From Methanobrevibacter sp. (GTDB lineage: Archaea; Methanobacteriota; Methanobacteria; Methanobacteriales; Methanobacteriaceae), in assembly GCA_017553445.1 (NCBI GenBank), contig JAFZMD010000017.1, forward strand, positions 1 to 42,771: a DNA stretch of 42,771 bases. Direction: 5' to 3'. Every line of letters starts with the position of its first letter. The first letter of the stretch is position 1. Position numbers and translations under genes: made by a program. Under the pieces are notes generated by a model. It searched no databases. It was not told where the DNA came from and was given only the letters and a program-made list of their open reading frames with translations. Of this stretch, positions 25,783 to 34,127 are shown in pieces.

Positions 25783-26604
25783 CTACTCTAAACCTAAAAC
25801 ATCATTCATGCCGCTGACAACACCTTTTTCAGCAGAAGGCACATATCTGATAGCTCTGATTACGCCAGCTATGAAAACTTCCCTTGTATGTGCCTGATGT
25901 TTAACTTCCAATCTTTCACCGTCACCAACAAACATTACAGTGTGATCTCCAACTATATCTCCACCGCGTATAGCATGAACACCTATCTCTTCAGGAGTTC
26001 TTTTTCCAACTAAACCGTGTCTTCCATAAACACCGACTTCTTCAGTGTCACGGTCCAATTCAGCTGCAATTACTTCAAATGCAGTCATTGCTGTTCCGGA
26101 CGGAGCATCTTTTTTCTGATTGTGGTGAGCTTCTATAATCTCAATATCAAAATCATATAATAATGGAGCCAGTTTCTTTAAGGTATTGAAGAATACATTT
26201 ACACCAATTGCCATGTTTGATGAAATGACAGCACCGACATTATTATCCTCAACATTTTTAATGTTTGATGCCATTTGCTCTTCAGTGAAACCTGTTGTTC
26301 CAACAACTATGTTAACTCCACATGCAGTTGCAGTTTTAATCGTTTCAACAGCAGCCGGTGCAATAGTAAAATCAACCAATACATCAGGTTTTGAAGCTTT
26401 TAAAGTTTCCTCCAATTTTTCTGAACCTGTAATTTCAACACCGATTTCATCAATACCCGCCTGAAGACCGGCATCTTTTCCTGCCAATGGAGTGTTCGGC
26501 ATTTCAATAGCTGCAACAACTTCCATGTCATCTTGTTCTGTAATTTTTTTAATAATACCGGAGCCCATTCTTCCAGCAGCTCCAGTTACTGCTACTTTAA
26601 TCAT
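25783..26604 (-). CDS. dapB: 4-hydroxy-tetrahydrodipicolinate reductase
   Basis: A 273-residue enzyme of lysine synthesis. The N-terminal nucleotide-binding motif is VTGAAGRMGSGI. The substrate-binding region EAHHNQKKDAPSGTA carries the catalytic His and Lys. GTTGFTEEQ and SSNMAIGVNVFF are also family segments. It reduces the DapA product with NAD(P)H. AGGTG lies 7 bp before the start; dapA ends 9 bp upstream. Confidence 0.93.
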   Translation of the reverse strand: MIKVAVTGAAGRMGSGIIKKITEQDDMEVVAAIEMPNTPLAGKDAGLQAGIDEIGVEITGSEKLEETLKASKPDVLVDFTIAPAAVETIKTATACGVNIVVGTTGFTEEQMASNIKNVEDNNVGAVISSNMAIGVNVFFNTLKKLAPLLYDFDIEIIEAHHNQKKDAPSGTAMTAFEVIAAELDRDTEEVGVYGRHGLVGKRTPEEIGVHAIRGGDIVGDHTVMFVGDGERLEVKHQAHTREVFIAGVIRAIRYVPSAEKGVVSGMNDVLGLE

Positions 26605-26613
26605 TTAAACACC

Positions 26614-27504
26614 TTATATTAATTCTGCGTTTTTTAAAGCTTTTTTAAGAACTTCAAGATTTTCCTCTTTCATTGGAGCCAATGGCTGTCTTAAGACTCC
26701 AGAAGGAAGGCCCATAAGATTCATTGCAGTTTTTACCGGAACAGGGTTACTTTCAATGAATAATGCTCTGATTAATTCAAGCATGTCGTTGTGAAGTTCA
26801 AAAGCACGGTCATAATCATCATTTAAAATACTGTCAACCATCAAAACCATTCTTTTAGCATCAATATTTGCAGATGCGGAAATTACACCGGTTCCTCCAA
26901 CAGCCATAATAGGTAAAGTCAAGGAATCTTCACCAGACAATATGTTGAAATCATCTTCAAGTCCTTCAGCCAAAAGACCATTGTAAATGTCTGAAACTTT
27001 ATCAACGCTTCCGCTTGCTTCTTTTACTGCATCAATATTTTCGATTTTTGCAATTTCAACAATTGTTTCAACATCCATGTTTATTCCAGTACGAGAAGGT
27101 ACATTATAAGCAATAATTGGAATATCACATTCTCCAAGAGCCCCATAATGATTTACAAGCGCATGTTGTTGAGGTTTATTGTAATACGGAGTAATAACAA
27201 GTGCTGCATCAACTCCAACATCCTGAGCGAATTTTGTTAAATCCAAAGCTTCTGAAGTAGAATTGCTGCCGGTACCTGCTATGGTTTCAACCCTACCGTC
27301 AACTTCATCAACTAAAATTTCTATGATTTTTTTGTGTTCATCATGAGTTATTGTAGCTGATTCCCCTGTGGTTCCAGCCCCCACCAATCCATTTACACCT
27401 TTATCAATCAAATAATTGATATTTGATCTAAAACCTTCTTCGTCAATATCTCCTTTACTGTCAAAAGGAGTTACCATTGCAACATAAGTTCCTTCAAAAT
27501 TCAT
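26614..27504 (-). CDS. dapA: 4-hydroxy-tetrahydrodipicolinate synthase
   Basis: A 296-residue TIM-barrel enzyme that condenses pyruvate with aspartate semialdehyde. Visible family marks are [15 protein letters not shown], the Tyr in [12 protein letters not shown], and the Schiff-base lysine in [10 protein letters not shown]. It overlaps the end of lysC by 4 bp, with GAGG just upstream of the ATG. It is the first step specific to lysine. Confidence 0.94.
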   Translation of the reverse strand: MNFEGTYVAMVTPFDSKGDIDEEGFRSNINYLIDKGVNGLVGAGTTGESATITHDEHKKIIEILVDEVDGRVETIAGTGSNSTSEALDLTKFAQDVGVDAALVITPYYNKPQQHALVNHYGALGECDIPIIAYNVPSRTGINMDVETIVEIAKIENIDAVKEASGSVDKVSDIYNGLLAEGLEDDFNILSGEDSLTLPIMAVGGTGVISASANIDAKRMVLMVDSILNDDYDRAFELHNDMLELIRALFIESNPVPVKTAMNLMGLPSGVLRQPLAPMKEENLEVLKKALKNAELI

Positions 27505-28724
27505 TCTAAAACCTCATTAAGTAATTCATATGCTTTTTTACCATCTTCCAATTTAACATAAAGTACAATAGCAGTTTGAGATGATGATATTTCAATGATA
27601 TTAATATGATTTTTCCTTAGCGGTTCTGTAATTTTTGAAATAATTCCAGGAGTTTCATCAGCAAAATCCGGACTTACTATTGTAATCATTGTTGTATCAT
27701 CAGCTAAAGATAATGAACTGAATACATCATCTTCAATTACCCAATCATGCAATAAATGATATGCCTTTTGTGAATCCTGCTTTTCAACAAAAACTGTCAT
27801 TGAATTCTGTCCTGCAGAGATACCAAATATATTGATGTTATTGCTTGCAAGACATACAGTCAATTTAGCTAAAAGGCCTGATTTTTTAAGCATTCCATCT
27901 CCGATTAAAGCTATAAGTGAAATAGGATTTTTATAAAGTGAAACGGATTTCATCATGTCCCCTTCAAAAGGGCCGGTAATGCGAGTTCCTTTAGCGGATA
28001 AGTCTCCATATGCAAAATTGATTATTTTTGCACTTATTAATGGATCTTTATATTTTAATGCATGAGGATGTAAGACTTGAGCACCATGGGTAGCTAAATC
28101 CCACATTTCTTCAACAGTTATTTCATCCAACAATTCCGCATCTTTTATCTTATTTGGATCAGTAGACATTACGCCTTCAACATCAGTGACGATGATTACC
28201 TCATTTGCATCCAAACAATGTCCGATTAAAAATGCTGAAACATCACTTCCACCACGTCCGAGGGTCGTGATTTCCCCGCTTGGTCCTTTTCCTAAAAATC
28301 CGCAAATGACAGGAATAATTCCCTGATTTAAAAGTTCTTCTATTCCTTTAAATGCCTTGTTTGTAGTAGCGAAATCAATCTTAGCCTCTAAAGAATTTGA
28401 ATCAGTCATGATTGGCCATAGGTCATTATATGGATCAATGAACTGAGACTTGACACCTAATGACTCAACAGTTGCGGAGAATAACCTGGCACTGGTCAAT
28501 TCACCCATAGCCATAATTTCTGCCTTCTGCCTGTCAGTCAAATTTTCACCAATTGCATCATTAGATAAATCAATTAGCTCATCAGTAGTCTTATTAACAG
28601 CAGAAACTACAACAACTATCTGTTTACCTTTCATATATTCATTTACTACGGACTGCGCCGCTTTTTTAATTCTTGAGCCATCGCCAACCGATGTGCCACC
28701 AAATTTTGCTACTATTAAATCCAT
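27501..28724 (-). CDS. lysC: aspartate kinase
   Basis: A 407-residue enzyme that phosphorylates aspartate, the entry to lysine, threonine and methionine synthesis. The N-terminal kinase domain starts [13 protein letters not shown] and contains [12 protein letters not shown]. The C-terminal third (from about residue 270) has two ACT domains, including [17 protein letters not shown] and [16 protein letters not shown], which suggest feedback control by an amino acid. It opens the dap-asd run and has a good TATA box at about 28792-28801. Confidence 0.93.
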   Translation of the reverse strand: MDLIVAKFGGTSVGDGSRIKKAAQSVVNEYMKGKQIVVVVSAVNKTTDELIDLSNDAIGENLTDRQKAEIMAMGELTSARLFSATVESLGVKSQFIDPYNDLWPIMTDSNSLEAKIDFATTNKAFKGIEELLNQGIIPVICGFLGKGPSGEITTLGRGGSDVSAFLIGHCLDANEVIIVTDVEGVMSTDPNKIKDAELLDEITVEEMWDLATHGAQVLHPHALKYKDPLISAKIINFAYGDLSAKGTRITGPFEGDMMKSVSLYKNPISLIALIGDGMLKKSGLLAKLTVCLASNNINIFGISAGQNSMTVFVEKQDSQKAYHLLHDWVIEDDVFSSLSLADDTTMITIVSPDFADETPGIISKITEPLRKNHINIIEISSSQTAIVLYVKLEDGKKAYELLNEVLE

Positions 28725-28791
28725 TAAAATTCACACCTATTTCAAAAACTATTAATAGTTTAATTATATTTTTTTGATTAAACAAAAATAC

Positions 28792-28801
28792 GATATATAT
28801 C
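28792..28801 (-). promoter_or_regulatory. TATA box of the lysC operon
   Basis: The minus strand reads AAAGATATATATCGTA. The predicted transcript start is about 25 bp downstream, leaving a leader of roughly 45 nt. The S17e terminator at 28879-28904 lies just before it, so the lysine genes seem to be a separate unit. Confidence 0.45.
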
Positions 28802-28870
28802 TTTATTAAAAGATATTAATAAACTTTTTAAAAAAAGACAAATTTTGAAAAATTTAATTGAAAAAAAGTT

Positions 28871-28904
28871 AAAAAAAAGAATGAATAATTTATAAAATTC
28901 ATTC
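28871..28904 (-). terminator. terminator of the S17e gene, overlapping its stop
   Basis: GAATGAAT (28879-28886) pairs with ATTCATTC (28897-28904), and the TGA stop lies in the arm. The minus strand continues with a run of T. Confidence 0.65.
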
Positions 28905-29096
28905 TTGAGCTTGTTCTAATTTAACAAGTCTTGTAACATATCCAGCAATCTTATTTCTTAAATGTTTAGTACTTACAGTTGAATATTCAGAAACTAATTT
29001 TTTGTTTTCTTCAAAATCAGTAGTGAAAACACCTTTGTGAGTTTCTATAAGTTCTCTTGCTAAACGTTTAACAAATGAAGTTCTAATATTACCCAT
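28899..29096 (-). CDS. rps17e: 30S ribosomal protein S17e
   Basis: A 65-residue protein starting [18 protein letters not shown], the usual start of archaeal S17e. The ATG at 29096 is chosen because AGGAGG ends about 7 bp upstream; an ATG at 29102 is too close to that site. It overlaps the chorismate mutase gene by 8 bp. It is part of the small ribosomal subunit. Confidence 0.93.
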   Translation of the reverse strand: MGNIRTSFVKRLARELIETHKGVFTTDFEENKKLVSEYSTVSTKHLRNKIAGYVTRLVKLEQAQE

Positions 29097-29424
29097 CAAC
29101 ATTCCTCCTCAATATTTCATTCTGCTCATTCTTATTTAATATAGTTAGCATATCCACGATTTGATTAATTATATCCATATCAATATCGTTTTCCTCAGAT
29201 AACTTCTCAAGTTTTGCATGTATTGCATCTTCCCTGCTTTTATCATAAACTGGTAAACCCAAATAATCTTTTGCAAGGGCAACATCCTTTGCAGTAGAAG
29301 TCCTCTGGCAAATCAAATCAAATAATTTATTATCAATCTCATCAATGCGATTTCTAGATTCCTTTAAAAGATTCTCAGCATCTTCTTTGCTATTAAAAGA
29401 TTTTATCTCATTTTCATCCGTCAA
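29089..29424 (-). CDS. aroQ: chorismate mutase, AroQ type
   Basis: A 111-residue all-helical protein starting at a TTG, with GGTGAT 3 bp upstream; no in-frame ATG is nearby. Conserved active-site positions are visible in [12 protein letters not shown] (Arg), [14 protein letters not shown] (Arg and Lys) and [11 protein letters not shown] (Asp, Arg, Glu). It turns chorismate to prephenate, toward Phe and Tyr. About 22 residues precede the mutase core, slightly more than in minimal forms. It leads the pair with S17e and has its own promoter at 29474-29491. Confidence 0.8.
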   Translation of the reverse strand: MTDENEIKSFNSKEDAENLLKESRNRIDEIDNKLFDLICQRTSTAKDVALAKDYLGLPVYDKSREDAIHAKLEKLSEENDIDMDIINQIVDMLTILNKNEQNEILRRNVDG

Positions 29425-29473
29425 AAAATCACCAAAATTTGATAATAATGATAATAATATAATTTATAATAAT

Positions 29474-29491
29474 CATAGTATATAAACTATG
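29474..29491 (-). promoter_or_regulatory. TATA box inside a palindrome, promoter of the chorismate mutase gene
   Basis: CATAGT (29474-29479) and ACTATG (29486-29491) flank ATATAA. On the minus strand this reads as a TTTATAT-type TATA box about 55 bp before the TTG start. The symmetry may be an operator. The rest of 29425-29721 is AT-rich and holds the plus-strand promoter of the next gene; no other gene is seen. Confidence 0.45.
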
Positions 29492-29721
29492 GCATAAATC
29501 AATACAATGATTCTGATTTTAGATTTTTTATACTTTTTTCATATCAAAATATTTTTTAATATAACAAATATAATCCCCTATTGAAAAATTACCGTTTCAT
29601 TAAAAAATTGATTTAATCAAGTAAAATTCCAATATTCAATCAATATTATCATTATATGATATAATAAGTATTAATATTGCTTTAAACAATATATTAACAT
29701 CAAATAAAAGGGTGCGATACT

Positions 29722-30643
29722 ATGAAAAAAATAAAAAATCATATGGACATTTCGATGAAATATGCTTTTTTAACACTTGGCCAGTACATTCACGAATTCT
29801 TTGAACTGCCAGGAAATTATGAGTTCGATGCTGGAACAGAAGTTATTACTTATGAGAAAAGAAATTTTCGAATGGACATTGCATATTTTTCCAATAGACA
29901 TATGATCAATAATATTGAAAATCAAAGCAATGCAGTAACTTATGAAAAACTAAATACAATAGCAGAATATGCGAAATTCATATTGATATATAACAATGCA
30001 TTAGTCAATACGATAATAATATCTAAAGTTGACCCAAAATACTGTTTGAAGGAAATTAATCTAAAAAAGCCTAATATTAAGACCACATTACATCTACATG
30101 AGTCCTGAAGAGATTATGAAACTATTAAATAGGATAAAAAAGAAAGTGAATAATAACAAAAGATTAACCCATCACGAAGCAATAGCACTAGCACTGATAC
30201 CAACACTATCACAAGACCACATTGCCGAAAAAGTCACCGTTGAAGTCTGTGAATTAATAAAAAAATATACATTTACAGACAAAAAACTAAAAGGCCATAT
30301 TTGCTTCATCGTTGGCATAATGATTGACCGAAACATAACTGACAAAAAGAAACAAATTGAATTAAAAGAGGCGATATCAATGACTGTAAATAGAAAACTA
30401 ATCAGAAGACTAGTAGAAGAAGAGAATAAAGACATCCTAAAAGAAAAAGATAGAATAATAGCAGAAAAAGACCAGAAAATAGAGGAAAAAGATCAGGAAA
30501 TAGAGGAAAAAGATAAAAAACTAAAAGACCTAGATAAAAAATTAAAAGAGGCAGAAAAAATAACAAAAAACATAATAATGAATGAAAACATTGATGATGC
30601 AGCAAAAGTTAGTATTTTATCATCAGTATTATTTATTAACTAA
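29722..30643 (+). pseudogene. Rpn/PD-(D/E)XK-type protein with a single-base frameshift
   Basis: The first part (29722-30108) carries the nuclease-like N-terminus: HMDISMKYAFLTLGQYIHEF, then RMDIAYF and NNIENQSNAVTYEKL, the D...E-Q spacing of PD-(D/E)XK Rpn proteins. The second part (30098-30643) continues in another frame from MSPEEIMKLL through a helical region to a heptad coiled coil (EKDQKIEEKDQEIEEKD) and a DDAAKVSIL tail. Deleting one A from the six-A run near 30062-30069 would join both parts as LKSLILRPHYIYMSPEEI, so one inserted base explains the break. This could be a true mutation, a phase-variable tract or a sequence error. It sits, in opposite direction, between the shikimate kinase and chorismate mutase genes. 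Confidence 0.75.
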
Positions 30644-30700
30644 CCTAAAATCACCAATAGACCATTTAACTATCACCACCAATCCCCAATAAAATTAATT

Positions 30701-31567
30701 CTATAGAAAGGTACAGCCTTCATTATCAACATGAGTTTCAATAACTCTCCCTTCAAGAGAACTCCAGACATCTTTAACATCATCAATGGAATTATCTTCA
30801 CAAATTGCCACAAATGATGAACCCGTTCCTGAAAGTCCAGATGCCAATGCCCCCGCCTGAATTGCATCAATAGCAATAGCTGAATCAAAGCCTAACGTTG
30901 ATGCGTAAATCAAACCATTTAAGTTAAGGGCTTTTAAATAATCTTTATTTTTTGCAAAGTCAAAAGCTGTTTCGACAAGAGGAGCCAATAGCTTCATGCG
31001 ATCCACATCACTGTCTCCGGATTTTGCAAAGAAATTCGGCATATAAACCAATATATTATACTCTTTCATCTTCTCTTTTATTATGAACTCACGATTTTTA
31101 TTATCTGTTACTACAACCCCACCAAAATAGGATGCTGTTGCATCATCAAATGAACCGGTAATGGTAACCCCTGCTTCGATAGATGCATCAATGGCCAAAT
31201 TGATAATTTCCAAATCAGTTAAAGGAGTTAAATTAAATTCTTCACTGATTATCTTGGAAGAAATTGCAACAATTGCATTTGAAGAGGCACTGCTACTTGA
31301 AAGGCCGGATGCCATCGGCAAGGTTGATTTGGTTTTTATTTCCAAACCGAATTCATTTTCATCAATACCATAGTTTTCAAATACTTTGCGAGCACATAAA
31401 TCCATCAAATCTGTACTTGCTCCAACGTCATTATAACATTTTATCCCGTAATCAATGCTTTTAGCCTCACATTCAATATTAAGGCCAATTCCAAAAGCGG
31501 AACCGAAGCCTGTTGCTATAGCATTAATTATGGTAGCGGATCCTGGACATTTTAATTTTTTAATCAT
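30701..31567 (-). CDS. aroK: shikimate kinase, archaeal GHMP type
   Basis: A 288-residue GHMP-kinase enzyme, unrelated to bacterial AroK, that phosphorylates shikimate. The ATP loop PMASGLSSSSASSNAIVAI is the GHMP motif 2; the C-terminal motif LSGTGSSFVAI is motif 3; FDDATASYFGGVVVT also fits the family. It overlaps the glycosyltransferase stop by one base (TAATG). It is separated from the chorismate mutase gene by the frameshifted Rpn gene. Confidence 0.88.
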   Translation of the reverse strand: MIKKLKCPGSATIINAIATGFGSAFGIGLNIECEAKSIDYGIKCYNDVGASTDLMDLCARKVFENYGIDENEFGLEIKTKSTLPMASGLSSSSASSNAIVAISSKIISEEFNLTPLTDLEIINLAIDASIEAGVTITGSFDDATASYFGGVVVTDNKNREFIIKEKMKEYNILVYMPNFFAKSGDSDVDRMKLLAPLVETAFDFAKNKDYLKALNLNGLIYASTLGFDSAIAIDAIQAGALASGLSGTGSSFVAICEDNSIDDVKDVWSSLEGRVIETHVDNEGCTFL

Positions 31568-32637
31568 TATTTCATCTCATCATAAGGAATTTCAACTTTA
31601 CTGAAATCTATTGCTCTTTTTCTTGCATTGGAAGATAGATTTTGTCTAAATTCATCATCTCCAATTACCTTATCAATTGCACTTGCCAAAGTTGATGCGT
31701 CATTAGGATTAATCAAGAGCCCGACGTCATCAGTAATGATTTCAGATATTCCGCCAACATCACTTCCGATGACGGCTTTTTCACAGGCCAATGCTTCAAT
31801 CAATACCAGTCCAAAGCTTTCAGAAAATGACGGCAGTACCAGTACGTCACAGCCAGGAATGATGTTTTCCACATCAGGCCTTGAACCTAAAAATCTTACA
31901 TCGGGAATATTTTCTTTTTCAACCTTATTTTTCAAATCGTTTAAAAGTGGCCCGTCACCTACAACAACGACTTCATAATCAACATTTGATTCTTTTTTAG
32001 CTTCCAAAATTAAATTAACGTTTTTACGCTTGATGATGTTTCCAACAAACAATACGATAGGCTTTCCATTACTTTCAAGGAGATTCTTGTTGTCTTTGGA
32101 AAACTTATTTATATCAACCGAATTCCAGTATAATCTTGTTTTGGATTCAATTCCACTAACTTTGGTTGATAATATTTCCTGTTTTAAAGCATTGCTTACT
32201 GCAAAGACAACATCTGCCTTTTTCAATACTTTCTTAATGAAAGGCCTCATGAATGATTGTTTTTTATACATTTCAAACATGTCGGAACCGTGGGCAGTGA
32301 CATATGTTTTTATATTGTGTTTTGAGCCCACTTCACATGCTGCCGCTCCGGCAGGAAACAGATAGTGGCCATGAATAATATCGATATCCACTTCGTTAAC
32401 TAATTTTTCCAGGGCTTTTTTAGCATTGATTTTAAACATCAATCCCCTGATTCCTGGAATGTTAAGCCCTGATGTTCCGATTACATGAATCCCATCAATA
32501 TCCTTTAAGTCCTGATGAGGATATGTAATCACATAAACTTCATGGCCCTGTTTAATAAGTTCTTTTGATAATGTATGAATATGAACACCAACACCACCGA
32601 CATGGGGTGGAAATTGACCAACCATAGCTATTTTCAT
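31567..32637 (-). CDS. glycosyltransferase family 4 protein
   Basis: A 356-residue GT-B-fold enzyme. The acceptor half starts MVGQFPPHVGGVGVHIHTLSKEL. The donor half has VLFVGNIIKRKNVNLIL and the E-x7-E motif in SESFGLVLIEALACEKAVIG, typical of retaining GT4 transferases. It probably transfers a sugar nucleotide unit to a lipid, glycan or glycoprotein; donor and acceptor cannot be told. No membrane segment is obvious. It overlaps cbiD by 4 bp and aroK by one base, so it is translated together with them despite the unrelated functions. Confidence 0.85.
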   Translation of the reverse strand: MKIAMVGQFPPHVGGVGVHIHTLSKELIKQGHEVYVITYPHQDLKDIDGIHVIGTSGLNIPGIRGLMFKINAKKALEKLVNEVDIDIIHGHYLFPAGAAACEVGSKHNIKTYVTAHGSDMFEMYKKQSFMRPFIKKVLKKADVVFAVSNALKQEILSTKVSGIESKTRLYWNSVDINKFSKDNKNLLESNGKPIVLFVGNIIKRKNVNLILEAKKESNVDYEVVVVGDGPLLNDLKNKVEKENIPDVRFLGSRPDVENIIPGCDVLVLPSFSESFGLVLIEALACEKAVIGSDVGGISEIITDDVGLLINPNDASTLASAIDKVIGDDEFRQNLSSNARKRAIDFSKVEIPYDEMK

Positions 32638-33710
32638 AAAAATCCTTCCATATTATCGTTTAAATAATTGCCTTCCATATCCACCAAATAAACATCAAGT
32701 TCCAACTCAAAACGTGACATGCAACGTTCTTTTATGGCGGCCGCAATGCTGTTGGCCACTTCCTTTTGAAGGTTGATTTCACTTAAGATGTCAAGCATAT
32801 CGTCGGTTGTAGCAGAATCATATAATTTTTCCAGAACGTCTCTTTCAGCCCCACAAATAGCTGCATGGGTAATCATTATTTCACGCCTGCCATCTGCAAC
32901 GGCATGTTTTGTGTTGAATATGCCTCCCGCTACCTTTATTAGTTTTCCAATATGGCCGAAGAAAATGAATTTATCTATTCCTCGCTTTTTAGCCTCTTCA
33001 AACATGAATCCAACATAATTTCCTGTTTGTATAATCTGCTCTTTATCAATGTTCAATCTTTTTAGAGCCAGTTTTTCACCGATATTTCCTGGAACAAATA
33101 CCAAATCATCGAGATTGGATGCTATTGCAACGTCGATTTGGGTGACAATGGAATTTTTATAGGCTTCACTGGACATTGATCTTGCAATTCCTGTTGTTCC
33201 CAAAACTGAAATTCCCCCAACGATACCTAACTTAGGATTCATTGTCTTTTTGGCAATTTCACAGCCTTCTGGAATAGAAATGATAACTTTTGCAGATTTG
33301 CCTTCAGGAACCTTATTTTCTAGATTCCTTTTAATCATTTTGCGAGGAACAGGATTGATTGCATACTCCCCTACAGGGATTTGAAGACCCGGCTTGGTAA
33401 TTTTTCCAACACCTTTTCCACCAGTGATAATTACTTTTTCATTTTTAAAATCAATTAATTCCACATGAGCAACAATAGCCAAATTAACTGTAACATCAGG
33501 ATCATTATAAGGATTTTTATGGGCTACAGCACATGCAGAAGTATCAGATAGCTTACTGCAACTATCAATGAGAATATCCAAAGACTTTTTAGGAGTCTCG
33601 ACAGTTACACAAACAATATCCGGAGAATCTATAATAGCATCAATAGCTGCAAGAGAACAAGCGGTAGCTACAGTACCTGTAGTAACACCAGTGTAATTTT
33701 CATCAGTCAT
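32634..33710 (-). CDS. cbiD: cobalt-precorrin-5B C1-methyltransferase
   Basis: A 358-residue enzyme of anaerobic corrin-ring synthesis that methylates C1 of cobalt-precorrin-5B. Family marks are TGVTTGTVATACSLAA at the start, ITGGKGVGKITKPGLQIPVGEYAINPVP, and GGISVLGTTGIARSMSSEAY. No ribosome binding site precedes the ATG, which follows the T-run of a terminator after the thioredoxin gene. Its product goes toward factor III-type cobamides needed by methyltransferases. cbiZ for cobinamide salvage lies elsewhere in the window. Confidence 0.9.
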   Translation of the reverse strand: MTDENYTGVTTGTVATACSLAAIDAIIDSPDIVCVTVETPKKSLDILIDSCSKLSDTSACAVAHKNPYNDPDVTVNLAIVAHVELIDFKNEKVIITGGKGVGKITKPGLQIPVGEYAINPVPRKMIKRNLENKVPEGKSAKVIISIPEGCEIAKKTMNPKLGIVGGISVLGTTGIARSMSSEAYKNSIVTQIDVAIASNLDDLVFVPGNIGEKLALKRLNIDKEQIIQTGNYVGFMFEEAKKRGIDKFIFFGHIGKLIKVAGGIFNTKHAVADGRREIMITHAAICGAERDVLEKLYDSATTDDMLDILSEINLQKEVANSIAAAIKERCMSRFELELDVYLVDMEGNYLNDNMEGFL

Positions 33711-33721
33711 TTTTACAAAAT

Positions 33722-33753
33722 AAAAAAAAGAGAGAATCTATAATAAAGATTCT
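33722..33753 (-). terminator. terminator of the thioredoxin-like gene, possible cbiD promoter element
   Basis: AGAATCT (33733-33739) pairs with AGATTCT (33747-33753). On the minus strand the hairpin contains the TAG stop and is followed by CTCTTTTTTTT. Its inner TTTATTATA lies about 33 bp before the cbiD ATG and could serve as a TATA box. Confidence 0.6.
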
Positions 33754-33998
33754 AATTTATTAATCAATTCACTGTCACTAGGTGCGCCAATAAATTCCAC
33801 ATTGCCATCAATAACAATTGTTGGCACTGCCATGATTTGGTATTGTCTGGCTCTGTCAATGTTAGCAGGATCGTTTGCGTTTACGATTTCAACATCAATT
33901 TGATCCCCAAATTTTGCTTTAGCACTTTCAGCAGCACTTACTGCAGCAGGACAGTGAGGACATGAATCAGTTTTAAATACTTCAATTTTAATAACCAT
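33738..33998 (-). CDS. small thioredoxin/glutaredoxin-like protein
   Basis: An 86-residue thioredoxin-fold protein with the redox motif CPHC in FKTDSCPHCPAAVSAAE near residues 13-16, and the cis-proline in IMAVPTIVIDG. Such short archaeal forms lie between glutaredoxin and thioredoxin in type and act in cytosolic disulfide exchange. It has its own terminator, so may be only partly linked to cbiD downstream. Confidence 0.85.
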   Translation of the reverse strand: MVIKIEVFKTDSCPHCPAAVSAAESAKAKFGDQIDVEIVNANDPANIDRARQYQIMAVPTIVIDGNVEFIGAPSDSELINKLESLL

Positions 33999-34127
33999 AT
34001 TATCATAACACCTTTAAGTTTATTAGTTTGTAACTATTTTATTGATTATACTATTTATAAATATTTGTTGTCAGATGCTCTCACATAATATATTAATATA
34101 TTAAAAAACAATATTTTATTGATTAAA

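Noticed and set aside
28725..28898. A lysine riboswitch or leader peptide before lysC
   Set aside because: The 174 bp contain only the S17e terminator, a TATA box and AT-rich leader; no conserved riboswitch-like structure or Lys-rich peptide is seen.
30402..30605. Minus-strand open frame rich in Leu and Phe opposite the second Rpn half
   Set aside because: It is the mirror of the Lys/Glu coiled coil on the plus strand; no start signal and no family likeness.
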